DNA of 64,000 bases, taken from assembly GCA_029863625.1 (NCBI GenBank), contig JAOTUY010000007.1, positions 1 to 64,000 on the forward strand, in the 5' to 3' direction. The stretch is from Acidimicrobiia bacterium. Lineage in GTDB: Bacteria; Actinomycetota; Acidimicrobiia; Spongiisociales; UBA4744. Both the position numbers and the translations under genes were made by a program. The notes beneath the pieces are model-generated. The model worked only from the letters and a program-made list of their open reading frames with translations. It did not search any database and had not been told where the DNA came from. Below, one piece after another: positions 33,992-42,374 of this stretch (position 1 is the first letter of the stretch; every line of letters starts with the position of its first letter).

Positions 33992-34933
33992 ATGCGCTAC
34001 CGCCAGCTGGGTAAATGGGGGATGAAGGTATCCGAGATCGCACTCGGTGCCTGGGTCACCTACGGGGATACCGTCCATGACAAAGAGGTGATCGCCGAGA
34101 TCGTCAAGATCGCCTACGACGGCGGGGTCAACTTCTTCGACAACGCCGACATCTATGCGATGGGCAAAGCCGAAGAGATCATGGGCGAGATCCTGGCCGA
34201 CTACCCGCGCCACACCATCGTGCTGTCCACCAAGGCGTACTGGCCGATGTCTCAAGATGTCAACGATCACGGGCTCTCCCGCAAACACATCCGCGAATCA
34301 ATTGCCAAAAGCCTGCGCCGTTTCAACACCGACTACGTCGACCTGTTCTTTGCGCATCGGTACGACCAGACCGTGCCCATGGAAGAGATCGTCACCTCGT
34401 TCAGCGGCCTGGTCGACGAGGGGAAGATCCTCTACTGGGGAACCTCCGAGTGGCCGGCTCCCCGGCTGGCTGAGGCCAATACATTCGCCACGGCCAACGG
34501 GCTACACCCACCGGTGGTTGAACAGCCCCAGTACTCGATGCTGTACCGGGAGCGGGTTGAGAAGCGGATTCTCCGTGAGGCTGAGCGGTTCGGCATGGGA
34601 GTGGTCGTATGGAGCCCGCTCGCCATGGGAATGCTGACCGGCAAGTACGACGACGGACTGCCGGAAGGATCCCGTTTCTCGGACGACGAAGAAATGCGCA
34701 GCTATTTCTTCAGTGAAGCCAACCAGGCCAAAGTTCGGGCCTTGAAGGAAGTCGCCGACGGAGTGGGCTTGACGAGGACGCAGTTGGCCCTGGCCTGGGT
34801 GTTGCGTCACACCCAGATGAGCTGTGCGATAACCGGGGCCACCAAACCGGCCCAGATCGAAGAGAGCCTCGGGGCGGCCGGAGTCGACCTGCCGGAGGAC
34901 GTACTTGCCCGCATCGACGAGGTTTTGGGGTAA
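33992..34933 (+). CDS. Aldo/keto reductase (Kv-beta/YghZ-like)
   Basis: This NADPH-dependent aldo/keto reductase has 313 residues. The catalytic tetrad is visible as Asp and Tyr in NFFDNADIYAMG, Lys in LSTKAYW and His in FFAHRYDQT. The VEQPQYSMLYRERVE and VVVWSPLAMGMLTGKY segments are those of the AKR6/7-like group that includes voltage-gated K channel beta subunits and YghZ. No channel gene is nearby, so a free reductase is likely. The 3' end runs into a tandem repeat array. Confidence 0.88.
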   Translation: MRYRQLGKWGMKVSEIALGAWVTYGDTVHDKEVIAEIVKIAYDGGVNFFDNADIYAMGKAEEIMGEILADYPRHTIVLSTKAYWPMSQDVNDHGLSRKHIRESIAKSLRRFNTDYVDLFFAHRYDQTVPMEEIVTSFSGLVDEGKILYWGTSEWPAPRLAEANTFATANGLHPPVVEQPQYSMLYRERVEKRILREAERFGMGVVVWSPLAMGMLTGKYDDGLPEGSRFSDDEEMRSYFFSEANQAKVRALKEVADGVGLTRTQLALAWVLRHTQMSCAITGATKPAQIEESLGAAGVDLPEDVLARIDEVLG

Positions 34934-34989
34934 TTACTCCCCTCTGTGTTGGTGGGAACGAGCCCCCCTCCCCGCCTTCGGCGGTACTC

Positions 34990-35212
34990 CCCCCTTCCCG
35001 ACGAGCTTCGCTCGTCAGGGGGGAGACGCACCTCTTCTCTCGGCGCACCTTTCCCCTTCTCGACGAGCTTCGCTCGTCAGGGGGGACGCACCTCTTCTCT
35101 CGGCGCACCTTTCCCCTTCTCGACGAGCTTCGCTCGTCAGGGGGGACGCACCTCTTCTCTCGGCGCACCTTTCCCCTTCTCGACGAGCTTCGCTCGTCAG
35201 GGGGGGAGACGC
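34990..35212 (+). repeat. 60-bp tandem repeat array with GACGAGC-TTC-GCTCGTC hairpins
   Basis: Nearly four copies of a 60-base unit are present. The second and third are identical base for base and the first is 62 bases. Each contains the perfect 7-bp hairpin GACGAGCTTCGCTCGTC (at 35000, 35062, 35122 and 35182), a G-run, and the block CACCTCTTCTCTCGGCGC. It fills the convergent gap between the aldo/keto reductase and PEBP genes. Because 60 is divisible by 3 the array keeps reading frames open, but these look non-coding. Confidence 0.92.
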
Positions 35213-35214
35213 TC

Positions 35215-35838
35215 TTACATCAGCCGTGGGTTCAAGGTGTAGGTGCCGGTTAGTGAGGTTTTGGCCAGGACGTGGCCTTCGATGGCGGCCAGAACCTCGG
35301 GGCCGCCGAAGGCTCCCTCGACCGGGCAAGGTTCGAGATCGGTTGCGTAGAGCGTGAAGACGTAGTGGTGGATGAGGGGGTCGTTCCAGGGAGGGCAGGG
35401 TCCGTCGTATCCGTAGTAGGTGCCATCCATGGCGGGATCGCCGGAGAACCAGTCCGTGTAGTTGTTGATTCCGGGCCGCGCCCCGTACGGTCCGGTTTGC
35501 GCCTTCCCTCGCTCGGTCACGCCGTTGCAGAACTCGCCTTCGACGATGCTGGTCACCCGGGCCGGGAGATCCACCAGGACCCAGTGGTAGAAGACGGTTC
35601 GTGGCAGGTCTGCGGGGACCTCCCTGCCCTCCTGGTTCACGTCGTCCGGCTTGGTCGGGACGTCCGGATCGTGGCAGATCAGCACGAAGGTTCGGGTTCC
35701 TTCGGGAACACCCTCCCATTTCAGCGCCGGACTGCGGTTTGGGCCGAACGTGGCGTGGGTATCCGGGTCCGGGACACAAAACGCAAACTCGCCGGGTATG
35801 GCCTCACCGTCCGAGAAGCTGCTGCTCGTTAGATGCAT
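35215..35838 (-). CDS. PEBP family protein (YbhB/YbcL type)
   Basis: This phosphatidylethanolamine-binding-protein-fold protein has 207 residues. Landmarks are SPALKWEGVPEGTRTF, LICHDPDVP (the DPD of the ligand pocket), VFYHWVLVDLP and the GPCPPWNDPLIHHYVFTLYA segment (GxCPP and HxY). The function of bacterial members is unclear; some are proposed to modulate kinases. It stands alone. Its stop codon is at the edge of the 60-bp tandem array. Confidence 0.88.
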   Translation of the reverse strand: MHLTSSSFSDGEAIPGEFAFCVPDPDTHATFGPNRSPALKWEGVPEGTRTFVLICHDPDVPTKPDDVNQEGREVPADLPRTVFYHWVLVDLPARVTSIVEGEFCNGVTERGKAQTGPYGARPGINNYTDWFSGDPAMDGTYYGYDGPCPPWNDPLIHHYVFTLYATDLEPCPVEGAFGGPEVLAAIEGHVLAKTSLTGTYTLNPRLM

Positions 35839-35924
35839 AGCGTCACCTCCGCTCCCGAGGCTAGCGATATGTGGGCTCCTTCTTCTTCGTTCCGAACCAC
35901 GGATTCCTCTTGCCTACGGATGTT

Positions 35925-36045
35925 GCCCCCTCCGACCTCGGCCTGACGGCCTCGGCCACCTCCCCCGGCTCACGCCGAGGGAGGCCGCACAAGAACCAAA
36001 AATCAAGAACCATAACCAAGAACCATGAACCAAGAACCAAGAACC
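35925..36045 (+). repeat. Dispersed C-rich element followed by AAGAACC heptad tract
   Basis: The arms GCCCCCTCCGACCTCG (35925-35940) and CTCGGCCACCTCCCCC (35951-35966), then CACGCCGAGG, are followed at 35991 by repeats of AAGAACC with one 6-base slip. This is the forward orientation of the composite element also seen at 50651-50735. It lies between the PEBP start and the dGTPase stop. Confidence 0.7.
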
Positions 36046-36053
36046 GGCGGCGC

Positions 36054-37058
36054 CTATGCAATTCCTTCCGGGCGGAAGAGCCGATCGTGAATCTGGAGGG
36101 CATAGCGGTCGGTCATCCCTGACACGTAGTCGATGGCTTGTACGACCGGGGTGGCATCATCATGCCGGTAGGTATCGCGAATCTCGTCCGGATGCTGGAT
36201 GAAATGGTCAACCAGATCCCGGATCACGGCGATGGCCCGGTGTTGCTGAGGCTGGGCCTGGTCGCGCAGATAGACCCTTTCAAACATGAAGGTCCGGAAC
36301 TCGTCCATCTGTTGTTGGACCGCTGGTCGCATGGCGACGTGATCTTGCTCGAGAGATTCGTCTATCACCGCGTCGATCATTGTCGAAATCCATTCGCTGC
36401 CCGGCTCTCCGAACGTTGCCAGTGCTCCCCGGGGGATGTCTCCGTGCGAAAGCACGCCGGCTCGCAGGGCGTCCTCAACATCGTGGGTGAGGTAGGCAAT
36501 GCGGTCGGCGAAGCGACACAGGTAGCCTTCCGGGGTGTTCGGCGGGAGGTCGACCTTCCAGGAATGGGCCCGGATACCGTCGAGCACCTCCCAGGTCAGA
36601 TTGAGTGGCTCGAGAACGCGGAAAACGCGGACGCTCTGCGCCGAGTGGAGCCATTCGCCTTCCGCGACATAGGGGGTGAGGGCTTCCTCGCCGGTATGTC
36701 CGAAGGGAGAGTGGCCGACGTCGTGGCCGAGGCAAATAGCTTCGGTCAGGGCCTCGTTCAGTCCTAGCGAAGCGGCCATCGCTCGCCCGATCTGGGTCAC
36801 TTGCAGCGTGTGGGTGAGGCGGGTGACGAAGTGGTCACCGTCGGGATTGATGAAAACCTGCGTCTTGTGCTTGAGGCGTCTAAACGCTTTGGAGTGCAGG
36901 ATCCGGTCGCGGTCCCTCTCGTAGGCCGTGCGATACGGGTCCGGTTCCTCGTCGTACTCGCGTCCCCGGGTCGCCGTCGACAGGGTGGCGGCAGGGGAGA
37001 GCAGGTCGAGCTCCTCTTGCTCACGAACCTCTCGGGTACGCCGGGTCATAGAGACCAT
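36054..37058 (-). CDS. dgt: Deoxyguanosinetriphosphate triphosphohydrolase-like HD protein
   Basis: This protein of about 334 residues has the HD-domain metal motif: His in THTLQVTQIGR, HD in CLGHDVGHSPFGHTGEE and a downstream Asp in DRIAYLTHDVEDAL. The AFRRLKHKTQVF segment is characteristic of Dgt-like dNTPases, which split dNTPs into nucleoside and triphosphate. It probably helps set dNTP pools or supplies deoxynucleosides; a 5'-nucleotidase and a nucleoside phosphorylase homologue are encoded within 12 kb. Candidate starts are the ATG at 37058 or 37049. Confidence 0.88.
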   Translation of the reverse strand: MVSMTRRTREVREQEELDLLSPAATLSTATRGREYDEEPDPYRTAYERDRDRILHSKAFRRLKHKTQVFINPDGDHFVTRLTHTLQVTQIGRAMAASLGLNEALTEAICLGHDVGHSPFGHTGEEALTPYVAEGEWLHSAQSVRVFRVLEPLNLTWEVLDGIRAHSWKVDLPPNTPEGYLCRFADRIAYLTHDVEDALRAGVLSHGDIPRGALATFGEPGSEWISTMIDAVIDESLEQDHVAMRPAVQQQMDEFRTFMFERVYLRDQAQPQQHRAIAVIRDLVDHFIQHPDEIRDTYRHDDATPVVQAIDYVSGMTDRYALQIHDRLFRPEGIA

Positions 37059-37260
37059 GACCAAAGGTTAGAGCGCCACCCAGCCTTGTTGTCTCCCGCA
37101 CGGAACGAAGGACGAGAAGCGAAGAGTTTTCGTTGGCGGCCGGCCCCCCGGGACCGCCGGCGTTGCGGTCGACCGGGCCGCGCCCCGGATTCGATGCTGC
37201 CGGCAGACTCCGGTCAACCAGGATTGCCTTCAGGCTACTTGTCAGCTTCAGGGGTGAGGA

Positions 37261-38169
37261 CTAGTCGAGACCATTTCGCATCTTCGCAAGGACAATGTCG
37301 ACTTCGGCCGTTGTGGGAAAGGACGGTTGAGCACCTCTGGCCGATGCTGCTAGCGCCCCTGCCGCGCATGCCGCCTCGAGCGCAGCCTGCACTGGTGTTC
37401 CGATGGAAAGCCGGACCGCCAATGCAGCGCAGAACGCGTCGCCGGCACCCACAGTATCAACTGCGTTGACTCTCGGCGGGACAGCCTCCGCGAGCCGGTG
37501 TCCAGCACGAAGCGCGTGGGCGCCGGCAGCCCCCCGGGTGACGATGAGCAACCGTTCGAAGCCCGCGAGATCTTCGGCGAGGGAGGCGTGTTCCGACTCG
37601 TTCACAACGATGACATCTGCTCGATCGATGAGTGATCTCGGGAGATGTCTGGCGGGCGCAGCGTTGAGCAGGTAGAGGCCGGTGCACTGACGCGCGGCTT
37701 CGAGCACCACTTCGTCTCGCACCTCCAGTTGGCACAAGACGACGGCGAAGTCTCGGACGTCCACGTCGGACCTTCTGAGGGTCCTGTTTGCGCCCGGAGC
37801 GACCACAATCTGATTCTCACCGGTCTCGTCGACGAGGATCAGCGCAATGCCCGTTGACTCATTCTCAACAACGACGACGCCTGAGAGATCGACGGCACCT
37901 CTTCTCAGCAGAGACAGGCCGTAGTCGGCAAGAGAGTCCGCTCCCACTGCAGCCAACAGCGATACCTGGGCTCCCAAGCGGCTTGCGGCAAGGGCTTGAT
38001 TGGCCCCTTTACCTCCAGGGTGTCGCGCAAACGTCGCGTCTGTCACCGTCTCGCCTGGTTTGGGGAACCGGCTGCAAAACGCAACGTGGTCAACGTTGAC
38101 GCTCCCAACAACGCACATGCGGGGGCGTTTCGGCTGAGCGTCGGGTTCGGGTGGCCCGGTCACGGTCAT
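37261..38169 (-). CDS. rbsK: Ribokinase-like PfkB sugar kinase
   Basis: The 302 residues have both PfkB signatures: N-terminal HPGGKGANQALAASRLGA and C-terminal DTVGAGDAFCAALAV (catalytic Asp and anion hole). The sequence MCVVGSVNVDHVAFCSRFP and the NAAPAR segment are typical of ribokinase, which makes ribose-5-phosphate. With a nucleoside phosphorylase homologue and a binding-protein transporter downstream in the same block, it may phosphorylate ribose released from nucleosides. The substrate is inferred. Confidence 0.83.
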   Translation of the reverse strand: MTVTGPPEPDAQPKRPRMCVVGSVNVDHVAFCSRFPKPGETVTDATFARHPGGKGANQALAASRLGAQVSLLAAVGADSLADYGLSLLRRGAVDLSGVVVVENESTGIALILVDETGENQIVVAPGANRTLRRSDVDVRDFAVVLCQLEVRDEVVLEAARQCTGLYLLNAAPARHLPRSLIDRADVIVVNESEHASLAEDLAGFERLLIVTRGAAGAHALRAGHRLAEAVPPRVNAVDTVGAGDAFCAALAVRLSIGTPVQAALEAACAAGALAASARGAQPSFPTTAEVDIVLAKMRNGLD

Positions 38170-38530
38170 TGAGGTTCTCAGCTACGAATTGGAGCAGGCG
38201 ATCGCATTGACCGCGAAGCGTCTCATGTCCGACCTCCAAGCTCCAACCCTACGCGTATCTCTGAAAGACGGCAGGCGGCTGTGGGTCCTCTCGTGTTCTC
38301 GAAGAAGACGGGCGATCGCGCACCCTGCGGGCTCCCCATCGCTGCTGGATCGTCGATCTGGTTGCGTTGCGGAGTCCGTCATGTCTCGAGCCGCTGCGAC
38401 TCGAAGCCCGATCGAACCCGTGGCATTGTGGTCGACGGCAGCCGACGCCTGTCGGCCAACGAGCAACCCGGTGGGTGGCACAGAGCTGGCCCGTGTGGGA
38501 ACCTGCTGATACCCATGCAGGTTCCACCGT
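38170..38530. other. 361-base gap without a recognisable gene
   Basis: Open frames of about 100 codons exist on both strands, but none has a ribosome binding site, domain similarity or sensible composition. The gap must contain the promoters of rbsK (leftward) and the ABC ATPase gene (rightward). I see no repeat, hairpin or RNA gene in it. Confidence 0.5.
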
Positions 38531-39538
38531 ATGCCTGGTAGCCGATCGGACACCTTGGGTGCCGAGTCGGAGCCTCTGCTGGAAGTGCGAGGATTGGTAA
38601 AGCACTTTCGTCAAGCCCGCGTCCTGAAGGCCGGGCGGGCTGGTCGGACGGTGAAGGCAGTGGACGGCATCGACCTGACACTCTTTCGGGGAAGAACCCA
38701 CGGACTGGTAGGTGAATCCGGTTCCGGGAAGTCGACGGCAGGGTTGACGACCCTTCGTATTCATCAGGCGACCTCTGGGACGGCCCTATTTAACGGGCGT
38801 GATCTGTTCAAGTTGAGCGAAGAGGAGATGCGGGAAGCGCGTCGGGAACTCCAGATCATCTTTCAGAATCCACTCGCTTCCGTTGATCCCCGCCAACCGG
38901 TCCGTTGGATCATCAGCGAACCTTGGCTGGCCTACGGCATGTTCGACCGTCATGAGCGGCGCCGCCGGGTGGACGAACTTCTTCTTCAGGTCGGGCTGGC
39001 GCCCGAACATGCAGATCGTTTTCCGAGCGACTTCTCAGGTGGGCAGCTGCAACGGATCGGTATCGCACGGGCGCTGGCTCTGGATCCTGCGTTGATAGTG
39101 TGCGACGAGCCTGTTTCGGCCCTGGACCTCTCGATCCAGGCGCAGATCATCAACCTCCTTGCAGAAGCCCAACGTCGGCGTGGCCTCAGTTACCTGTTCA
39201 TAACTCACGATTTGGCCGTCGCTCGCTACTTCTCGGACACGATCTCGGTTATGTATCTCGGCAAGATCCTCGAGGAAGGGACGAGTGAAGAGGTGTTTGA
39301 GGCGCCCGCTCATCCATATACGCATGTGCTGCTCTCATCTATTCCAGATCCTGACCGGGTCGGGTCGAGACGCGAACGCGTCACCTTGCACGGCGCGATT
39401 CCGACTGCCGCCAACCCCCCATCGGGATGTGTGTTCCGAACTCGCTGTTGGAAGGCCGAGAGCATATGTTCTTCGCAAGCTCCCGAGCTCGTTGACCGCG
39501 GACAAGGACATCCAGTTGCCTGCCACTTTCCGGGATAG
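38531..39538 (+). CDS. Oligopeptide/nickel-type ABC transporter ATPase (DppF-like)
   Basis: This 335-residue ATPase has Walker A GESGSGKSTAG near residue 60, the signature FSGGQLQRIGIARAL, Walker B ALIVCDEPVSALD, and a C-terminal oligopeptide/dipeptide (HPY-type) domain with four Cys (GCVFRTRCWKAESIC and following), a pattern often associated with an Fe-S or metal site. It should pair with the DppD-like ATPase at 41359-42363. Unusually, it is on the opposite strand and convergent with the rest of the transporter. Confidence 0.87.
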   Translation: MPGSRSDTLGAESEPLLEVRGLVKHFRQARVLKAGRAGRTVKAVDGIDLTLFRGRTHGLVGESGSGKSTAGLTTLRIHQATSGTALFNGRDLFKLSEEEMREARRELQIIFQNPLASVDPRQPVRWIISEPWLAYGMFDRHERRRRVDELLLQVGLAPEHADRFPSDFSGGQLQRIGIARALALDPALIVCDEPVSALDLSIQAQIINLLAEAQRRRGLSYLFITHDLAVARYFSDTISVMYLGKILEEGTSEEVFEAPAHPYTHVLLSSIPDPDRVGSRRERVTLHGAIPTAANPPSGCVFRTRCWKAESICSSQAPELVDRGQGHPVACHFPG

Positions 39539-39578
39539 TCTCCTGCCGCCATCCGCTAAACCGAAACCCTCGGGACTC

Positions 39579-40496
39579 CTAGCGCCGGACCCGGGGGTCA
39601 AGAGCGATGACCGACAGATCAGCGAGGAGATTGACGGCGGCCACGACCAGCCCGGCAACGAGCCCGATTCCGATGATCAACGGAGTATCGAGCCGACGGA
39701 GCGCGTCGAACAGATCAGAGCCCAATCCCTCGATGGAGAACGCTACTTCGACGATGGCGACGCTCGAGAAGAGCGCCACAAAGTCCAGAGCGAGGACTGA
39801 AAAGAGAGGAAGAAGAGCGTTGGGCAGGGCGTGGCGCAGCCTGACGAGCCAGGGCTTCTCTCCGCGGGCCAACGCAAACGTCACGTACGCCCGATCTTCC
39901 TCCTCCAGAAGGGTCGTGCGCAGAAGGCGCGCTAGAACCAGCCCGAAGGGAACCGCCAGCGATGCAACCGGCAAGACATAGGCGGCGGCAGAGCCGCTCC
40001 CTCCGAGTGGCAGCCATCCGAGACGGAACGCGAACAGATAGAGCAGGACGAGGCCTACGAGAAACGGTGGGATGGCGCTGGTCGCCCCGGCGGCGGCAAC
40101 CAAGGCGTTATCGACGATCCGATTGCGCTTGCCAACGACGAAGAGTGCCAGAGGGATCGCCAACATCACTTCGACGGCGAAGGCCAACAAAGTGAGCAAA
40201 AGAGTCGGCGGCAAAGACCGGCCTATCACCGAGCTCACGGCCTCCGACCGCGAGAAGCTGTATCCGAAGTCACCTTGGGCAAGCTTGGACACGGATTCGG
40301 TGTATCGGACCCAAAGAGGCTCGTCGAGCCCGTATGCCTCTGTGATTCGTTGAATCGTGTCCGCTGAAGCCTGCGGTCCGGCGAGCGTGCGGGCTGGATC
40401 CCCCGGGATCAGTTCGACGAGTAGGAACCCGGCGGTGGCCAACAGCCAGAGGGTGATGACCGTGGCCGCCAGCCTGCCGGTGAGGAATCTGGTCAT
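39579..40496 (-). CDS. ABC transporter permease (DppB-like)
   Basis: This 305-residue permease has about six membrane helices. The N-terminal sequence FLVELIPGDPARTLAG is the classical DppB/OppB landmark, and an EAA-type loop (ALARGEKPWLVRLRHALPNAL) lies in the C-terminal half. It forms the heterodimeric pore with the DppC-like protein. The start at 40496 overlaps the DppC stop by 4 bases. The stop is 40 bases from the end of the convergent ATPase gene. Confidence 0.88.
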   Translation of the reverse strand: MTRFLTGRLAATVITLWLLATAGFLLVELIPGDPARTLAGPQASADTIQRITEAYGLDEPLWVRYTESVSKLAQGDFGYSFSRSEAVSSVIGRSLPPTLLLTLLAFAVEVMLAIPLALFVVGKRNRIVDNALVAAAGATSAIPPFLVGLVLLYLFAFRLGWLPLGGSGSAAAYVLPVASLAVPFGLVLARLLRTTLLEEEDRAYVTFALARGEKPWLVRLRHALPNALLPLFSVLALDFVALFSSVAIVEVAFSIEGLGSDLFDALRRLDTPLIIGIGLVAGLVVAAVNLLADLSVIALDPRVRR

Positions 40497-41362
40497 CTTC
40501 CGGTTCCTCGCGACACTTCTCTAGGTCGGCGCAGCGCCTCACCCACCAAGGTCGTTGCTGTGACGAGCAATCCGAGATACAAGGTTGGAAAGAGGATGAG
40601 GCCGGGATGCTGGCGATAGAAGACCAGGCAACAGCCCAACATGGCCCCGATGCTCGAAGTCGGCTCCTGGACTCCGACGCCGAGAAATCCCAATGCGCTC
40701 TCGAACAGCGCGGCCCAACCCACAGAGAGGGCTGCATACGCCGCGACGATGGGCAGGACGTGGGGGAGAACGTGGTGGATCAGAAGGAATCCCCATCGTG
40801 CTCCGAGCGCACGACCCGCCACGACGAATTGTCGCTCTTTGACGACTATCGCCTGGCCATAGGTGACCCGGGCCAGCGGCGCCCAGAACACGGCGGTAAG
40901 AGCAATGGTCAGCGAAACCAGACCTCGCCCTAGGACGGCGGAAATGGCGGCCGCGAGCAGCAGTCCGGGAATCGCCAAACCGAGGTCGGTCGCTCGCATC
41001 AAGAGCCCGCCGATTCGCCGGTTGCTCGAAGCAGCTACAAGTCCGATGATCAGGCCGATGACCGTCGCCGCTCCCACGGCAACAAACGACGCAAAGAAGG
41101 TCACCCGGCCCCCAAAAATAAGTCGAGACAGAAGGTCGCGACCCTTGGGATCCGTACCGAGCAGGTATGTCGCCCCCGGATCGAGTGGACCCCCATCGGG
41201 AGCCAGACCGGCCACGCTTTCGAAGGTCGGGTCATAGGGGGCGATGAGAGGAGCCGCGATCGAGATCACAGCTAGGCCGGCCAGGAGTATCCCGCCGGCA
41301 ACGAGCCCGGGTCTCGGTTTCCGTCTTGGAGACTGCGCTTCGAGCGCACGCTCCGCAGTCAT
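40493..41362 (-). CDS. ABC transporter permease (DppC-like)
   Basis: This 289-residue permease begins with a cytoplasmic segment and a helix (GLVAGGILLAGLAVISIAA). It contains the DppC landmark LLGTDPKGRDLLSRLIFG and an EAA-type loop (VVAGRALGARWGFLLIHHVL). Overlaps of 4 bases join it to both neighbours, so the permeases and the DppD-like ATPase are translationally coupled. Confidence 0.88.
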   Translation of the reverse strand: MTAERALEAQSPRRKPRPGLVAGGILLAGLAVISIAAPLIAPYDPTFESVAGLAPDGGPLDPGATYLLGTDPKGRDLLSRLIFGGRVTFFASFVAVGAATVIGLIIGLVAASSNRRIGGLLMRATDLGLAIPGLLLAAAISAVLGRGLVSLTIALTAVFWAPLARVTYGQAIVVKERQFVVAGRALGARWGFLLIHHVLPHVLPIVAAYAALSVGWAALFESALGFLGVGVQEPTSSIGAMLGCCLVFYRQHPGLILFPTLYLGLLVTATTLVGEALRRPREVSRGTGR

Positions 41363-42363
41363 TGAGTCACCCGACTTGCGCGGTCTTCAGGAAAGGAGCC
41401 CAAAGGAAAGTGACAGGCTGCACCACTTGAGGCGGGCCATTTGTACGTGGGCTCTTCTGAGTAGCAGCGGGGCTGTGCACGCGAGCACCGGGGAGCAAAG
41501 GCACACGGTTCGAGGTAGCCGGGCAGGGAGGGCGGCTGTCCGTCGATGACGGAGAGCTGCTGCTGCTTTCGCGAAGGCCGCACCATTGAGCCGAGCAAGG
41601 CCCCTACGTAGGGATGCCTGGGTTTGCCTAGGACCGACGAGACCGGGCCAAACTCCACGATGCTCCCCGCGTACATGGCAGCAAGCCGATCGGCCGTCTC
41701 TGCCAAGACGCCGAGGTCGTGGGTGATGATCAGGAGCGCCGTACCCAATTCTCGGACCAGGCGAAGAAAGGCGAGAAGCACCTGGTTCTGAACCACTACG
41801 TCGAGAGCGGTGGTCGGTTCGTCGGCGATAAGGAGCTCCGGTTCGCCGATGAGAGTTGCCGCGATGACGGCGCGTTGAAGAAGGCCACCCGAGAGTTCGT
41901 GCGGGAAGCTGGCCGCGACTCCGCGCGGGTCTGTGACTCCGAGGGCTGACAGGAGTTCGAGTGCCTTCGTCTCTGTCGCTCGCCGTGAGGCTCCGTGGTG
42001 CAGGCGGAGAACCCGTCCGATCTGCGGACCGACTCTCCTCAGCGGATTGAACGACGAGAACGGATCCTGAGGGATGAAGCCGATCTGGACGCCCCGGAGA
42101 GCGGAAGTCTCGTCGAGAGAGGGAGAAACCGTGACTCTTCCGGCGATCCGAATTTCTCCCTGAGTGACGCGCAAGGCCGGATCGAGAAGACCGACCACGC
42201 CCAGTCCTAAGGTTGTTTTGCCGCAGCCGGACTCGCCGAACAGACCCACGACTTCGCGGCGGCCAACGGCGAGGTCGGCCGCACGGACGATCTCGCCTTC
42301 TCGGGCGGCGATCCGAAGCCCATCGATGGCGAGCAGCGGATCCCCGGCTGCCGGATCCTTCAT
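41359..42363 (-). CDS. ABC transporter ATPase (DppD-like)
   Basis: This ATPase of about 334 residues has Walker A GESGCGKTTLGLG, the signature LSGGLLQRAVIAATL, Walker B LLIADEPTTALD, and the C-terminal HPY-type domain (PRHPYVGALLGSM and CAFAPRCSRAQPRC). I chose the ATG at 42363, because an upstream in-frame start at 42411 would overlap the end of the binding-protein gene. It forms the ATPase pair with the convergently encoded DppF-like protein. Confidence 0.87.
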   Translation of the reverse strand: MKDPAAGDPLLAIDGLRIAAREGEIVRAADLAVGRREVVGLFGESGCGKTTLGLGVVGLLDPALRVTQGEIRIAGRVTVSPSLDETSALRGVQIGFIPQDPFSSFNPLRRVGPQIGRVLRLHHGASRRATETKALELLSALGVTDPRGVAASFPHELSGGLLQRAVIAATLIGEPELLIADEPTTALDVVVQNQVLLAFLRLVRELGTALLIITHDLGVLAETADRLAAMYAGSIVEFGPVSSVLGKPRHPYVGALLGSMVRPSRKQQQLSVIDGQPPSLPGYLEPCAFAPRCSRAQPRCYSEEPTYKWPASSGAACHFPLGSFPEDRASRVTQ

Positions 42364-42374
42364 GAGGTCAGGGA

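Noticed and set aside
34990..35212. CRISPR array
   Set aside because: Repeat units are contiguous and nearly identical with no unique spacers, and no cas genes are present.
34905..35357. Open frames with a 20-residue repeat across the tandem array
   Set aside because: The 60-bp period keeps frames open on both strands; there is no ribosome binding site and composition follows the DNA repeat, so I treat it as non-coding.
38182..38764. Leftward open frames before the DppF-like gene
   Set aside because: They overlap the ABC ATPase N-terminus antisense, lack a ribosome binding site and show no recognisable domain.
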